A program made the translations under genes and the position numbers. A stretch of DNA of 64,000 bases. Source: Leptospira harrisiae. Its GTDB lineage: Bacteria > Spirochaetota > Leptospiria > Leptospirales > Leptospiraceae. Below the pieces are notes generated by a model. That model did no database searches, was not told the DNA's origin, and saw nothing but the letters and a program-made list of their open reading frames with translations. The stretch lies in assembly GCF_002811945.1 (NCBI RefSeq), contig NZ_NPDX01000001.1, positions 1-64,000 on the forward strand, read 5' to 3'. Positions 50,117-59,057 of the stretch are shown piece by piece (positions within the stretch are counted from its first letter, which is position 1; every line of letters starts with the position of its first letter).

Positions 50117-51928
50117 TTATGGTTCCAAAATAATTTTGATCGTAGTATTGGGTGAAAGTGGAGATCCTGCTTTTGGTTCTTGTGATTTGACAAAGCCTGA
50201 TCCTTCGATTTTAAATTCTTGTTGTAGTTGTTTTACAATTTGAATGGTTTCTGATGCTGTAAATCCAGTTAGATCAGGCATCACATTGGTATTCAGTTTA
50301 TAGATTTTATTTCTTTCGCCTTTTAAGCGGTAAACCAGGGCCTTCTCACTTTTTTCCACAATCGGAATAATACTTTCCACCACCTCACGAAAGACAGGTG
50401 CTGCAATCCCACCACCTGTATGGGCCTCTCCCCCTGGTTCATCAAAAACAATGAGACCCACATACTTGGGTTTTTCTGCGGGAAAAAATCCAAGAAAACT
50501 CGCGGTAAAAAGACCGGCTTGGTATCCCGCTCCTGCTTTTGCTTTTTGTGAAGTTCCCGTTTTTCCCGCAATAAAGTAGTTTTCTAAATAGGCTTTTTTC
50601 CCTGTTCCTTGGGAGACAGCTTTGCCCATTGCGTTTAGAGTTTTTTTAGCAGCTCCCTCTTTGATTCCGAGAAGTTCATTTTTAATCGAAAACTCATGCA
50701 CTAGTTCCCCATAAGAATTGGTAATTTGTGAGACAACTGATGGTTCAAATAATATTCCGCCATTCACAACTGCTGCAGCGGCAGTGATGAGTTGGATTGG
50801 TGTGACAGAAAGTCCTTGTCCAATGGATAAAAAGTAAGGTGTACTTTTGTTCCATTTGTTTAAAGGAGGTAAATATCCTTTGGCTTCATGAATTGAAAAA
50901 TTGGTTCGTTTTCCAAACTTAAATTTTTCCATATAACTATAGTAAGTTGCTTCATCAATTTTTTGTGCTGCTTTGATGATACCTACGTTACAAGAGTATT
51001 GTAAAATTTCATCCAAATTCACATAACCATGATTGTCTGTACAACGAATGGTGGTTTTTCCAATTTCAATATATCCAGGACAATGGAACCTTTCATTGGT
51101 GAGGATTTTTCCTTCATTCAGTAACATAAGGGCAATGAAAATTTTCATTGTAGATCCCGGTTCATACACATGACGAATGGACCAATTTGAATGGGATTCC
51201 AAAGGAAAATCCTGGAAATGATTGGGATCAAAATTAGGATAGGAAGCCATTGCCAAAATTTTTCCTGTTTCCGTATCCATAATCATACCAATCCCACGTT
51301 TGGAAGCAGTTTGTAGGAAAGCTTTTTGTAACGATTTTTCTAGTCTGTATTGAATGATGCTATCTATTGTTAGGTGGATATTGTTTCCTTTGCTGGACTC
51401 TGCATCGGGAGTCGATAATAATTCTAAATTGAATAACATCTCAAGGCCTGAGAGTGCTTTGTCGTCATCGTAACCAGTAAATCCAAGTAAACTTGCAGCC
51501 AAACTTCCTTGTGGATAAATTCGTTTGTATTCTTTTTCCACACGAACACCAGGAAGTGACAAAGCTTTAATTTTTTCTGCTTTAGAAAGTTCAATTTCCC
51601 TTTTTAATAAAAAGTAATTTTGTTTTTCTCGTATGGTTTCGATGAGTTTATTTGGAGGAATTCCAAGAATAGGACCTAACTCTTGTGCAGTGAGTTCTGG
51701 ATCATAAATATTTGTGGGATCAATTCCTACCGTTGCCGATTCACGAGAAATCGCAAGTTCAATCCCACGTCTATCATAGATAGTTCCTCGTTGTACATAC
51801 TTACTCGACTTTAGATTGATAATATTATCATTAAAATAGGTGAGATAAATTACTCTAAAAAGTAATATTCCAAAAAGGAAGAGTATAAAAAGAATAATAT
51901 ACTTAAAACGTTGTTTGTATTCAGTCAT
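50117..51928 (-). CDS. Class B penicillin-binding protein with PASTA domain
   Basis: This 603-residue protein has one N-terminal membrane helix (about 9-29), a dimerisation domain with the RGTIYDRRGIELA motif, and a transpeptidase domain. The active-site Ser259 and Lys262 lie in EPGSTMK, the second motif is SCN (QYSCNVG), and the third is KTGT in AGKTGTSQK. A PASTA domain (about 550-603, MPDLTGFTASE) closes it, as in FtsI/PBP2x-type division enzymes. It cross-links peptidoglycan during division or elongation and may bind muropeptides through PASTA. It is codirectional with lepB (2-nt gap) and the Maf-like gene. Confidence 0.93.
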   Translation of the reverse strand: MTEYKQRFKYIILFILFLFGILLFRVIYLTYFNDNIINLKSSKYVQRGTIYDRRGIELAISRESATVGIDPTNIYDPELTAQELGPILGIPPNKLIETIREKQNYFLLKREIELSKAEKIKALSLPGVRVEKEYKRIYPQGSLAASLLGFTGYDDDKALSGLEMLFNLELLSTPDAESSKGNNIHLTIDSIIQYRLEKSLQKAFLQTASKRGIGMIMDTETGKILAMASYPNFDPNHFQDFPLESHSNWSIRHVYEPGSTMKIFIALMLLNEGKILTNERFHCPGYIEIGKTTIRCTDNHGYVNLDEILQYSCNVGIIKAAQKIDEATYYSYMEKFKFGKRTNFSIHEAKGYLPPLNKWNKSTPYFLSIGQGLSVTPIQLITAAAAVVNGGILFEPSVVSQITNSYGELVHEFSIKNELLGIKEGAAKKTLNAMGKAVSQGTGKKAYLENYFIAGKTGTSQKAKAGAGYQAGLFTASFLGFFPAEKPKYVGLIVFDEPGGEAHTGGGIAAPVFREVVESIIPIVEKSEKALVYRLKGERNKIYKLNTNVMPDLTGFTASETIQIVKQLQQEFKIEGSGFVKSQEPKAGSPLSPNTTIKIILEP

Positions 51929-51930
51929 TG

Positions 51931-52539
51931 TTAGAAATAAAAGATAACTTTGCCTTTGATTTTTTCAACAGGTACAAGTCCAAACGAACGTGAGTCCGTT
52001 GAATATTGTCTGTTGTCACCTAGGAGAAGATAATAACCTGGAGGGATCCTTCCTTGTTTGTCCATTGCAAGAAAAGGAGAGTTGTGACGATTCAGAAATA
52101 TGGAAGTACTTGGTTCGCTTGTGTAGGTTCCTTGGGGAAGATAATTTTCCAATAACTCCGTGGAATCGATCAATACCCGTCCAGATTCGATGGAATAAAA
52201 TTCCCCTGGTAAACCTATCACTCGTTTGACGACTAATTCATCTTCTTGGCTTACAAATAAAACCAAATCTAGTTTTTCAATTTTTGGATCTGTATAAAGT
52301 AGGGGAGTTCCAAAGAATTTTGCGGAAATGGCAAATCCACCTTTCCAAACAAAAACCACCGACCCATGTTCTAGGGTTGGATACATGGAATTCCCTTGGA
52401 TGGAATAAATTTGGAATAAAAAAATGCGGACAAATAGGAGGAAACAGAGAAATAAAAACAGCAAAAGGCTACGTCGAGTGTAACGTTTGAATTTGAACCA
52501 CCACCGGGAGACTTTAGTTTCTGTTTCCATATCCATCAA
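51931..52539 (-). CDS. lepB: Signal peptidase I
   Basis: This 202-residue membrane protease has an N-terminal helix (about 24-45), the nucleophile Ser51 in IQGNSMYPTLEHG, the general base Lys105 in LVVKRVIGLPGE, and the GDNRQYSTDSRSFG box. It cleaves signal peptides of exported proteins. It lies 2 nt upstream of the penicillin-binding-protein gene. The first two codons are both Met, so the exact start may shift by a codon or two. It is divergent from thrC across about 85 bases. Confidence 0.95.
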   Translation of the reverse strand: MMDMETETKVSRWWFKFKRYTRRSLLLFLFLCFLLFVRIFLFQIYSIQGNSMYPTLEHGSVVFVWKGGFAISAKFFGTPLLYTDPKIEKLDLVLFVSQEDELVVKRVIGLPGEFYSIESGRVLIDSTELLENYLPQGTYTSEPSTSIFLNRHNSPFLAMDKQGRIPPGYYLLLGDNRQYSTDSRSFGLVPVEKIKGKVIFYF

Positions 52540-52625
52540 AAAACGATAAAAATCATTCGTGCATTTTTCCCCTTTCTCCAGAATGGAAAAGGAACTTTCC
52601 GTAAATCTGAAGCCTAGAGAAGTCT

Positions 52626-53972
52626 ATGTCACTTACAAAATATCAATTCCGAGCACAGTTTCGTTGTACCAATGAATCTTGTGGCAAAACCTATCCCCTC
52701 CACCAAGTGATTTATTCCTGCGAAGCTTGCGGGGAACTTTTGAATGTCGAACATGATGTAGACAGTCTCAAACAAGTTTCGGCATCCGATTGGAAATCAG
52801 AATTTGAATCTCGGTTCCGTTCTAGCCAATTTCCAAATGCTTCTGGGGTTTGGGGGAAAAAGGAATGGGTCCTTCCAGGAATTCAGGATGAAAATATTGT
52901 TACCTCAGGGGAAGGAACCACCCATTTGTATGACGCTTCTCGTTTTGCTAAAGATTTGGGACTGGCGAGCCTTCATGTTAAACAATGTGGGGTATCGCAT
53001 ACCGGCTCTTTTAAAGATTTAGGAATGACGGTATTAGTGAGCCAGGTCAAACAGATGATTGCCGATGGAGTTCCCATCCAAGCGGTTGCTTGTGCATCCA
53101 CTGGGGATACCTCTGCGGCTCTTGCATCTTATGCTGCCAAAGCAGGAATTCCTTCTATTATTTTATTACCAGCTAACAAAGTATCGACGGCTCAACTCAT
53201 ACAACCAGTGTCCAATGGAGCTCTTGTTTTGGCTCTGGAAACAGATTTTGATGGTTGTATGGCTGTGGTGAAAGAGCTCACCAAAGAAAAATCCATATAT
53301 CTTGCAAACTCAATGAATTCCCTTCGTATTGAAGGGCAAAAAACCATTTCCATTGAAATCACACAACAGTTAGGTTGGAAAGTTCCCGATTGGATTGTGA
53401 TCCCTGGGGGAAATTTAGGGAATGTTTCAGCCCTTGGAATGGGATTTGAACTGATGTTGGAACTTGGACTCATTAACAAACTTCCAAGGATCATTTTGGC
53501 ACAGGCAAAAAATGCAAGTCCTCTCTATCAATCGTTTAAGAAAGGTTTTGCGGACTTTTCTCCTGTGACTGCAGAAAAAACTTTAGCATCAGCGATCCAA
53601 ATTGGTGATCCTGTTTCTGTTAAAAAGGCAATTCGTGTTTTAAAGAAATTCAATGGAATTGTGGAAGTTGCCACAGAAGAAGAGTTGGCCAATGCTGCGG
53701 CTCGTGGTGATTTGTATGGACTTTACAATGATCCGCATACTGGTGTGGCTCTTGCGGCACTTTTGAAATCTGTAGAATCAGGTGTGGTTGGGAAAGGTGA
53801 GTCCGTGGTTGTGATCTCCACTGCGAATGGACTCAAGTTCACTGAATTCAAACTTGCCTTTCATGAAGGGAAAATCCCTAACATTGATGAGAAATTGAAG
53901 AACCGCATCCAACCTTGCAAACCAAACTTAAGTGGAGTGATGGAAATCCTAGGTAAACAACTGAAGAAATGA
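52626..53972 (+). CDS. thrC: Threonine synthase
   Basis: This 448-residue PLP enzyme converts O-phosphohomoserine to threonine. The cofactor Lys130 lies in SHTGSFKDLGMT, the phosphate-binding ACASTGDTSAALASY follows, and GGNLGNVSA lies in the middle. An N-terminal zinc-ribbon-like segment (Cys14, Cys19, Cys32, Cys35) precedes the catalytic domain, a feature of some bacterial ThrC proteins. It is monocistronic as far as can be seen, divergent from lepB. Confidence 0.95.
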   Translation: MSLTKYQFRAQFRCTNESCGKTYPLHQVIYSCEACGELLNVEHDVDSLKQVSASDWKSEFESRFRSSQFPNASGVWGKKEWVLPGIQDENIVTSGEGTTHLYDASRFAKDLGLASLHVKQCGVSHTGSFKDLGMTVLVSQVKQMIADGVPIQAVACASTGDTSAALASYAAKAGIPSIILLPANKVSTAQLIQPVSNGALVLALETDFDGCMAVVKELTKEKSIYLANSMNSLRIEGQKTISIEITQQLGWKVPDWIVIPGGNLGNVSALGMGFELMLELGLINKLPRIILAQAKNASPLYQSFKKGFADFSPVTAEKTLASAIQIGDPVSVKKAIRVLKKFNGIVEVATEEELANAAARGDLYGLYNDPHTGVALAALLKSVESGVVGKGESVVVISTANGLKFTEFKLAFHEGKIPNIDEKLKNRIQPCKPNLSGVMEILGKQLKK

Positions 53973-54025
53973 TAATTCGCTAGACAAATCCCCTACATGG
54001 TGGCAAATTTTTTCAGTTTACCAGT

Positions 54026-54736
54026 ATGTCCCAAGAGATCCAACTAACTTCTCAGTTTTGCACTTCCGTGGATCGTGCAGTGGAGCTTGGTAAAAAGGTA
54101 TCCATGATCACTTATGTGATGGGGGATATTGGTGAAGCCAAACTAAAGTACATTTTGTTTCGTATTTTGGGTTCTCTTGGTCGTGAAGATTTGATGGAAC
54201 TCTTTTATACTGCTGCTAAGGAACTCATTGTCAATTCAACCAAAGCGGCAATCAAACGAATCATTTTTGAAGAACTCAAGCTCAACATTCAAAATTTGTT
54301 AGATTATGAAGAGGGAATGAAACTCTTTAAATCTAGTCTCAATGAAAGAAAGTTCCCTTCTTATAAAAAGAAAATGAGGGAATCAGGGCTTTTTGTAAAG
54401 ATCACTTGTATTTACAAAAAAGATAAAATCGACCTAGAAATTAGAAATAATTTCCCTTTATTGCCAGTTGAGGCAGAACGAGTAAAAGAAAAGTTTATTA
54501 ATGCTAAAAAATATGATAATCTATTCGAGTTCTTTATGGAACATGGTGATAGTACGGAAGGAGCGGGAATGGGAATCACAATGGTAGAAATATTGTTGTC
54601 TCAGTCTGGTTTTGATCGTCGATTGCTCTCTATATATTCATCTGAAAGGAAAAAGGAAACTGTTGCGCGTGTGGAAGTACATTTAAGTGGATTACCTAAA
54701 TCAGCTGAGACACACGAACAATTGTTTGTAGAATAA
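54026..54736 (+). CDS. GHKL-type ATPase-like protein without histidine-phosphotransfer domain
   Basis: This 236-residue protein has parts of an HATPase fold: an N-box-like AAKELIVNSTKAAI at 63-76 with Asn70, a LEIRNNFPLL strand where the DxGxG box would be, and the G2-like GDSTEGAGMGITMVEIL at 174-190. No HisKA helix, receiver or membrane segment is present. The G1 acidic box is replaced, so ATP binding needs testing. Resembling anti-sigma or partner-switch kinases is an inference. The next gene overlaps its stop by one base. Confidence 0.65.
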   Translation: MSQEIQLTSQFCTSVDRAVELGKKVSMITYVMGDIGEAKLKYILFRILGSLGREDLMELFYTAAKELIVNSTKAAIKRIIFEELKLNIQNLLDYEEGMKLFKSSLNERKFPSYKKKMRESGLFVKITCIYKKDKIDLEIRNNFPLLPVEAERVKEKFINAKKYDNLFEFFMEHGDSTEGAGMGITMVEILLSQSGFDRRLLSIYSSERKKETVARVEVHLSGLPKSAETHEQLFVE

Positions 54737-55893
54737 TGTCCGAATTAAATTCAAAAGCAGACCAACTCAAACGACAAGCAGACCTTATGGGTCTGACAAA
54801 AGAAGCCGTGTTTACGGATGAACAAGCCAAGGAAGTTCTTCAAGGCAAAATTACTGATGGTTATCTTGTAAAAGTGAAAATCGATTTGGACAGTTTGAAC
54901 GGAATGGTTCTCATTCTTGTTTCCTCCATTCGAAAACATATCATGGAACTGTATGCTGTGGTTGGAACTTCACCAACTTTTCGTAGGATTCGAACTTTTG
55001 CGGACCATGTACAAATCTGTACTGACTTGGGAGATATTGGAAAAACGGGAGGTTACGATCCTGCTATTTCCGAAAACATAGGACGTGCAGTTCATAGAGC
55101 GTTCACCAAAGAGAAGTTAGAAGACCTCCTTCCTCTTTGGCAAAAAAAAGATCCATCTCATATCTCTGAGCTTTTGGAAAACCCAATCATTATGGCTACC
55201 AAGGGAAGGAATATTAAACTCCAAGCAGAAGTAGACAAACTTTCAACTGCAAAGTTTCGATATGAAAACCCAATGAAAGGTGTCATTTTGCCCATTCCGA
55301 AACCAGAAGATGAAGCTGCCTCTGCGCAAGAAGTTTCTGTTCCTGGAATCTCCACCGAACCAGTAAAAGGTGAGCTTTCTTCTTTAGAACGACAAATCGC
55401 ACAATACAGATCATCCTTTCCTAAAGAATTAAATATGAAAACAGTCATTTCCCCCATCAATGGTGTGGAGTTTGATAATTTAGTCGAAGGAATGGAAATT
55501 CTTTTTCGAGTTCCCACAGAAACTCCGGAAGGACTAACTAACGCACAGATCCTCGGGTTAATAGATGAAGAAGGAAAAATTTCTAAAGAACCTGTGGTTG
55601 GAAAATTTCTTGGGATCGCCGGTAATAAATCAGAATATCATATTTTTGCCGAAGGCCCAAATCAGTATTTACTACACTCCATAGAAGAACATCCTGTAAA
55701 AGTTGCCATTCCAAAACCAGCAGGTATGACCAATGGGTCAAACAAAGGTGCGGGTCAAAATGCTAAGAAAAAAGTTGGAAATACACAGGCACAAGAATCA
55801 AAATCTTCTGGTGCCAACTTGTTTATGTTAATGGGTGCCTTTGTGACGATTGTTCTGATTGGAGTGTTGATATTTGTGATGGTGATCTTATAA
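54736..55893 (+). CDS. Tail-anchored hypothetical protein paired with the GHKL-like gene
   Basis: This 385-residue protein has a long soluble N-terminal part (1-350) without recognised domains and a C-terminal membrane helix (about 362-384, FMLMGAFVTIVLIGVLIFVMVIL). The orientation puts the soluble part in the cytoplasm. A Lys/Asn/Gln-rich linker (about 328-358) precedes the helix. It starts in the stop codon of the previous gene, so the two products probably work together, perhaps with the ATPase-like protein recruited to the membrane. It ends at a hairpin shared with convergent leuS. Confidence 0.72.
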   Translation: MSELNSKADQLKRQADLMGLTKEAVFTDEQAKEVLQGKITDGYLVKVKIDLDSLNGMVLILVSSIRKHIMELYAVVGTSPTFRRIRTFADHVQICTDLGDIGKTGGYDPAISENIGRAVHRAFTKEKLEDLLPLWQKKDPSHISELLENPIIMATKGRNIKLQAEVDKLSTAKFRYENPMKGVILPIPKPEDEAASAQEVSVPGISTEPVKGELSSLERQIAQYRSSFPKELNMKTVISPINGVEFDNLVEGMEILFRVPTETPEGLTNAQILGLIDEEGKISKEPVVGKFLGIAGNKSEYHIFAEGPNQYLLHSIEEHPVKVAIPKPAGMTNGSNKGAGQNAKKKVGNTQAQESKSSGANLFMLMGAFVTIVLIGVLIFVMVIL

Positions 55894-55904
55894 AAAAGAT
55901 CACC
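55881..55904. terminator. Shared hairpin at convergent gene ends
   Basis: GGTGATCTT 55881-55889 pairs perfectly with AAGATCACC 55896-55904 around a 6-base loop. The hairpin spans the last codons and stop of both the tail-anchored gene and leuS. It can work as a bidirectional terminator or RNA-end block; the flanking T-runs are weak. Confidence 0.5.
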
Positions 55905-58503
55905 CAGCCACTACGATATTGACAAGTTTGCCTTTCACATAAATTTCTTTTTTGATTTCTTTGCCTTCCCAGAATGGTTTTGCTTTTTCCACGGCTTTGG
56001 CGAGATTCAATACTTCTTTTTCTTCTATGTCGCGAGGAGCAAGGAACTCTCCTCGCATCTTCCCATTCACTTGCACCACAATGGTAATATTGGCATCTAC
56101 CAAATACTTCTCTTCCCATTTCGGATAAGGATGGTAAGCAAGTGATTCTTTATGACCAAGTTTGGCCCAAAGTTCTTCTGCTAAATGTGGTGCAAAAGGA
56201 GAAAGTGCGAGAACAAAAGGTTCAAAAACTTTTTTTGGTTTTCTAGGATTACTTGTGAATTCATTTACAAAGATCATCATTTGAGAGACAGCTGTGTTGA
56301 ATGAAAAACTATCGATATCGTCTTTTACTTTTTTAATCGTACGATGAAGGGTTTTGAGCTCTGCTTCATTTGGTTCGATATCTTCGACAAAGAAGGATTC
56401 ATTTTCACCGGAATGAAACAGCCTCCAAACTCGATTTAAAAATCGAAAGACTCCATCCACACCGTTTTTACTCCAAGGTTTGGACATCTCAAACGGACCC
56501 ATAAACATTTCAAAAAGACGAAGTGTGTCGGCACCAAATTCTAAAACCACATCATCAGGATTAACGACGTTTCCACGAGACTTGGACATTTTTCCTTTGT
56601 CTTCACCAAGAATGAGTCCTTGGTGGACCAATTTTTGGAAAGGTTCTGGAGAAGAAACATGTCCCAAATCAAAAAGAATTTTATGCCAGAATCTGGAGTA
56701 TAACAAGTGTAATACGGCATGTTCTGCCCCACCAACATATACTTCCACTGGCATCCAAGCTTTTTCGAGTTCTGGATCAATGAGTTTGTCGTTGTTTCTT
56801 GGATCGATATAACGGAGATAATAATAACAAGACCCAGCCCACTGCGGCATGGTATTGGTTTCTCTTTTTCCAACTTCGCCTGTTACTGGATCCGTATAAA
56901 CAAGCCAATCCTTTGCTAAGGCAAGAGGAGATTCACCAGTTCCCGAAGGTTTGAATTCTTCTAAGTCAGGTAGTACTAAAGGAAGTTCTGAATCAGAAAG
57001 GGCTTTCGGAGTTCCATCAGCAAAGTGAACAAGGGGAATGGGTTCTCCCCAATACCTTTGTCTTGCAAAAAGCCAATCTCTGAGTTTGAATTGGATTTTT
57101 TTACGACCAATTCCCTTTCCTTCGGCCCAAGTGGACATGGTTTGGAAGGCATCTTTGTAAGATTTACCATCTAACTTAACTTCTGCGGAAGAAGAGTTAA
57201 TACAAACAGAATCTTTTGAATCAAAAGCCAGGTTTGGTTCCATTTTTCCGTCGATGACTTGTTTGATAGGAAGTTGGAACTTCACAGCAAAATCATAGTC
57301 TCTTTGGTCATGGGCAGGAACGGCCATAATGGCACCAGTTCCATAAGAGATTAAAACATAATCGGAAATATAAATTGGAACTTTTACAGATGGATCCGTA
57401 GGCAAACTCGCATAAGATCCTGTAAAAACACCGGTTTTATCTTTATTCAGTTCGGTTCTTTCTAAATCACTTTTTAAAGAACAATCTTTTTGGTATTTTT
57501 CAACCGCAGATTTTTGTTCTGCCGTGGTAAGGTCTGCCACAAGTGGATGTTCTGGAGCAAGGACAAGGTAAGTGGCACCAAAAATCGTATCAGGTCTTGT
57601 TGTATAAACATTGATGTCTTTGGATAGAGAAGGAACAGGGAAACTAAGTTCCAATCCTTCGGATTTACCAATCCAATTTCTTTGCATTTCCAAAGTGGAA
57701 GTCGGCCATTCACATAGAGAAAGATCATTTAATAGACGTTCGGCGTAGGAAGTGATGCGCATCATGTATTGGCGCATGGGTTTTCTTTCTACAGAATACC
57801 CTTTGGAAGTCCATTCTTCCACTTCTTCGTTGGCAAGAACGGTTCCGAGGGCTTCACACCAGTTGACTGGGATATTGGCCTCATACACCAAGCGGAAGTG
57901 GGATAAAATATCTTCTTTTTCTTTGCGAGATTTGGACTTCCAATCTGCGGCTGAGAACTGAATTCCTTTCGGGAGTTCTTTTCCTTCAAAAAAACCAGAA
58001 CCTTCTGATTCCAAAGTATTGATGAGGTCAACAATCGGGAGTGCTTTGTTTAACTTTCTGTCAAAATAGGAATTGTAAATTTGCAAAAAAATCCACTGGG
58101 TCCAACGGTAATAGTCTGGATGTGTAGTAGAGATTTCTCTTTCCCAATCGTAAGAAAGCCCAAGGCTTTTGATTTGGCGACGAAAGGTATCAATATTGTT
58201 CTTAGTTGTGGTGCGAGGGTGGATCCCTGTGGTCATCGCATATCGTTCTGCGGGTAAACCAAATGCGTCCCATCCCATGGGATGAAGGACTTCAAATCCT
58301 TCCATTCTTTTGAGTCGTGAAATGATGTCGGTGGCAGTGTATCCCTCTGGGTGGCCTACGTGAAGGCCAGCGCCACTTGGGTAGGGAAACATGTCTAAAC
58401 AATAGTATTTAGGTTTGGTTGAGTGTGCGTTTGTGCGAAAGGTCTGGTGGTCGTCCCAGTGTTTTTGCCATTTTTGTTCAATATCTTGGAATGGATAATT
58501 CAT
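55900..58503 (-). CDS. leuS: Leucyl-tRNA synthetase
   Basis: This 867-residue class I synthetase has the HIGH motif as HVGH at 48-51 (SGAGLHVGHPEG), the CP1 editing domain with TTRPDTIFGATYLVL, and KMSKSRGN. The C-terminal anticodon-binding part ends normally. It charges tRNA-Leu. The minus-strand start ATG lies 28 bases after the end of the small zinc-ribbon gene. Confidence 0.97.
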   Translation of the reverse strand: MNYPFQDIEQKWQKHWDDHQTFRTNAHSTKPKYYCLDMFPYPSGAGLHVGHPEGYTATDIISRLKRMEGFEVLHPMGWDAFGLPAERYAMTTGIHPRTTTKNNIDTFRRQIKSLGLSYDWEREISTTHPDYYRWTQWIFLQIYNSYFDRKLNKALPIVDLINTLESEGSGFFEGKELPKGIQFSAADWKSKSRKEKEDILSHFRLVYEANIPVNWCEALGTVLANEEVEEWTSKGYSVERKPMRQYMMRITSYAERLLNDLSLCEWPTSTLEMQRNWIGKSEGLELSFPVPSLSKDINVYTTRPDTIFGATYLVLAPEHPLVADLTTAEQKSAVEKYQKDCSLKSDLERTELNKDKTGVFTGSYASLPTDPSVKVPIYISDYVLISYGTGAIMAVPAHDQRDYDFAVKFQLPIKQVIDGKMEPNLAFDSKDSVCINSSSAEVKLDGKSYKDAFQTMSTWAEGKGIGRKKIQFKLRDWLFARQRYWGEPIPLVHFADGTPKALSDSELPLVLPDLEEFKPSGTGESPLALAKDWLVYTDPVTGEVGKRETNTMPQWAGSCYYYLRYIDPRNNDKLIDPELEKAWMPVEVYVGGAEHAVLHLLYSRFWHKILFDLGHVSSPEPFQKLVHQGLILGEDKGKMSKSRGNVVNPDDVVLEFGADTLRLFEMFMGPFEMSKPWSKNGVDGVFRFLNRVWRLFHSGENESFFVEDIEPNEAELKTLHRTIKKVKDDIDSFSFNTAVSQMMIFVNEFTSNPRKPKKVFEPFVLALSPFAPHLAEELWAKLGHKESLAYHPYPKWEEKYLVDANITIVVQVNGKMRGEFLAPRDIEEKEVLNLAKAVEKAKPFWEGKEIKKEIYVKGKLVNIVVAG

Positions 58504-58514
58504 CGACTAACGTA

Positions 58515-58541
58515 GAGAAAGTGTAGTAATTCTACTTTCTC
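58515..58541 (-). promoter_or_regulatory. Hairpin between the small zinc-ribbon gene and leuS
   Basis: GAGAAAGT 58515-58522 pairs with ACTTTCTC 58534-58541. It covers the stop of the upstream gene and the leader just before leuS. No T-run follows; it may be a weak attenuator, or just the gene end. Confidence 0.3.
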
Positions 58542-58711
58542 ACGGAGTCGATGATTTTTACAAGCTTTTTGAAACTCTTGGAGAGACAAACTTTACAGAG
58601 ATTGTATTGATAAAGGTTTGTGACGGATCCGCATTCCGCACAAGGTTTAAGATTGTTGATTTTCACATTCATAAAGTCTGCAGTATTTATCTTTGTATTG
58701 CATTCGAGCAT
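58532..58711 (-). CDS. Small zinc-ribbon-like protein
   Basis: The protein carries two Cys pairs (KPCAECGSV and YNLCKVCLS), the form of a small zinc ribbon, followed by a basic helix ending in KIIDSVRK. Three Met starts are possible: 58792 (86 residues), 58711 (59) and 58672 (46). The zinc ribbon lies in the last 40 residues, and the most upstream segment looks non-coding, so 58711 is given; 58672 is nearly as good. Such ribbons often bind RNA or DNA. It lies just before leuS on the same strand. Confidence 0.55.
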   Translation of the reverse strand: MLECNTKINTADFMNVKINNLKPCAECGSVTNLYQYNLCKVCLSKSFKKLVKIIDSVRK

Positions 58712-58922
58712 TCTATATTTACCTGTATGAGTCCGCTTATCGACAGTGCTGTTCATAACTCCCGAAAAATCCCAAAAAAGGGGATCGGGCAAACACTACG
58801 ATGAAGTTACTTTATATGAAACCAGCCCTTTGGGGTCAAAAAAAATTAGGATGTACGCTCAAAAAGATAAGTAAAAATTTGTCAGAATTTTTTCGAATCG
58901 GTGCAATATAGTTGGAACGAAA

Positions 58923-59057
58923 ATGAAAATTAAAAAAAATATAACTGTTATGGAAAAAATTGAAAAATCGTTGTTAGGCGGTATTTTTTCTAATAAATGC
59001 CCGTTATTAGTCATGTCTTTTTTGTTAGGTGATAAAATCTTTGGGGGAAAAACCTAG
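58923..59057 (+). CDS. 44-residue short ORF overlapping the ABC exporter start, double-glycine motif
   Basis: An ATG (58923) with GGAA about 7 nt upstream opens a frame of 44 codons ending in TAG 59055-59057, whose last base is the first base of the next gene's GTG. The product has a basic N-terminus (MKIKKNITV), then EKIEKSLLGG with a Gly-Gly at residues 19-20, and a short hydrophobic tail with one Cys and a second Gly-Gly (KIFGGKT). The Gly-Gly after a helical leader recalls double-glycine leader peptides of exported bacteriocin-like peptides. That is inference, since the exporter nearby has no peptidase domain. Confidence 0.4.
   Translation: MKIKKNITVMEKIEKSLLGGIFSNKCPLLVMSFLLGDKIFGGKT

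Noticed and set aside
58801..58911. A 36-codon frame (MKLLYMKPAL...) before the 44-residue ORF
   Set aside because: It has no ribosome-binding site and no coupling to a neighbour; mentioned in the exporter finding only as a possibility.
58793..59056. A sigma70 promoter with TATAGT at 58907 ahead of the short ORF
   Set aside because: The nearest TTGTCA is 22 bases away, too far, and no better -35 lies at 16-18 bases.
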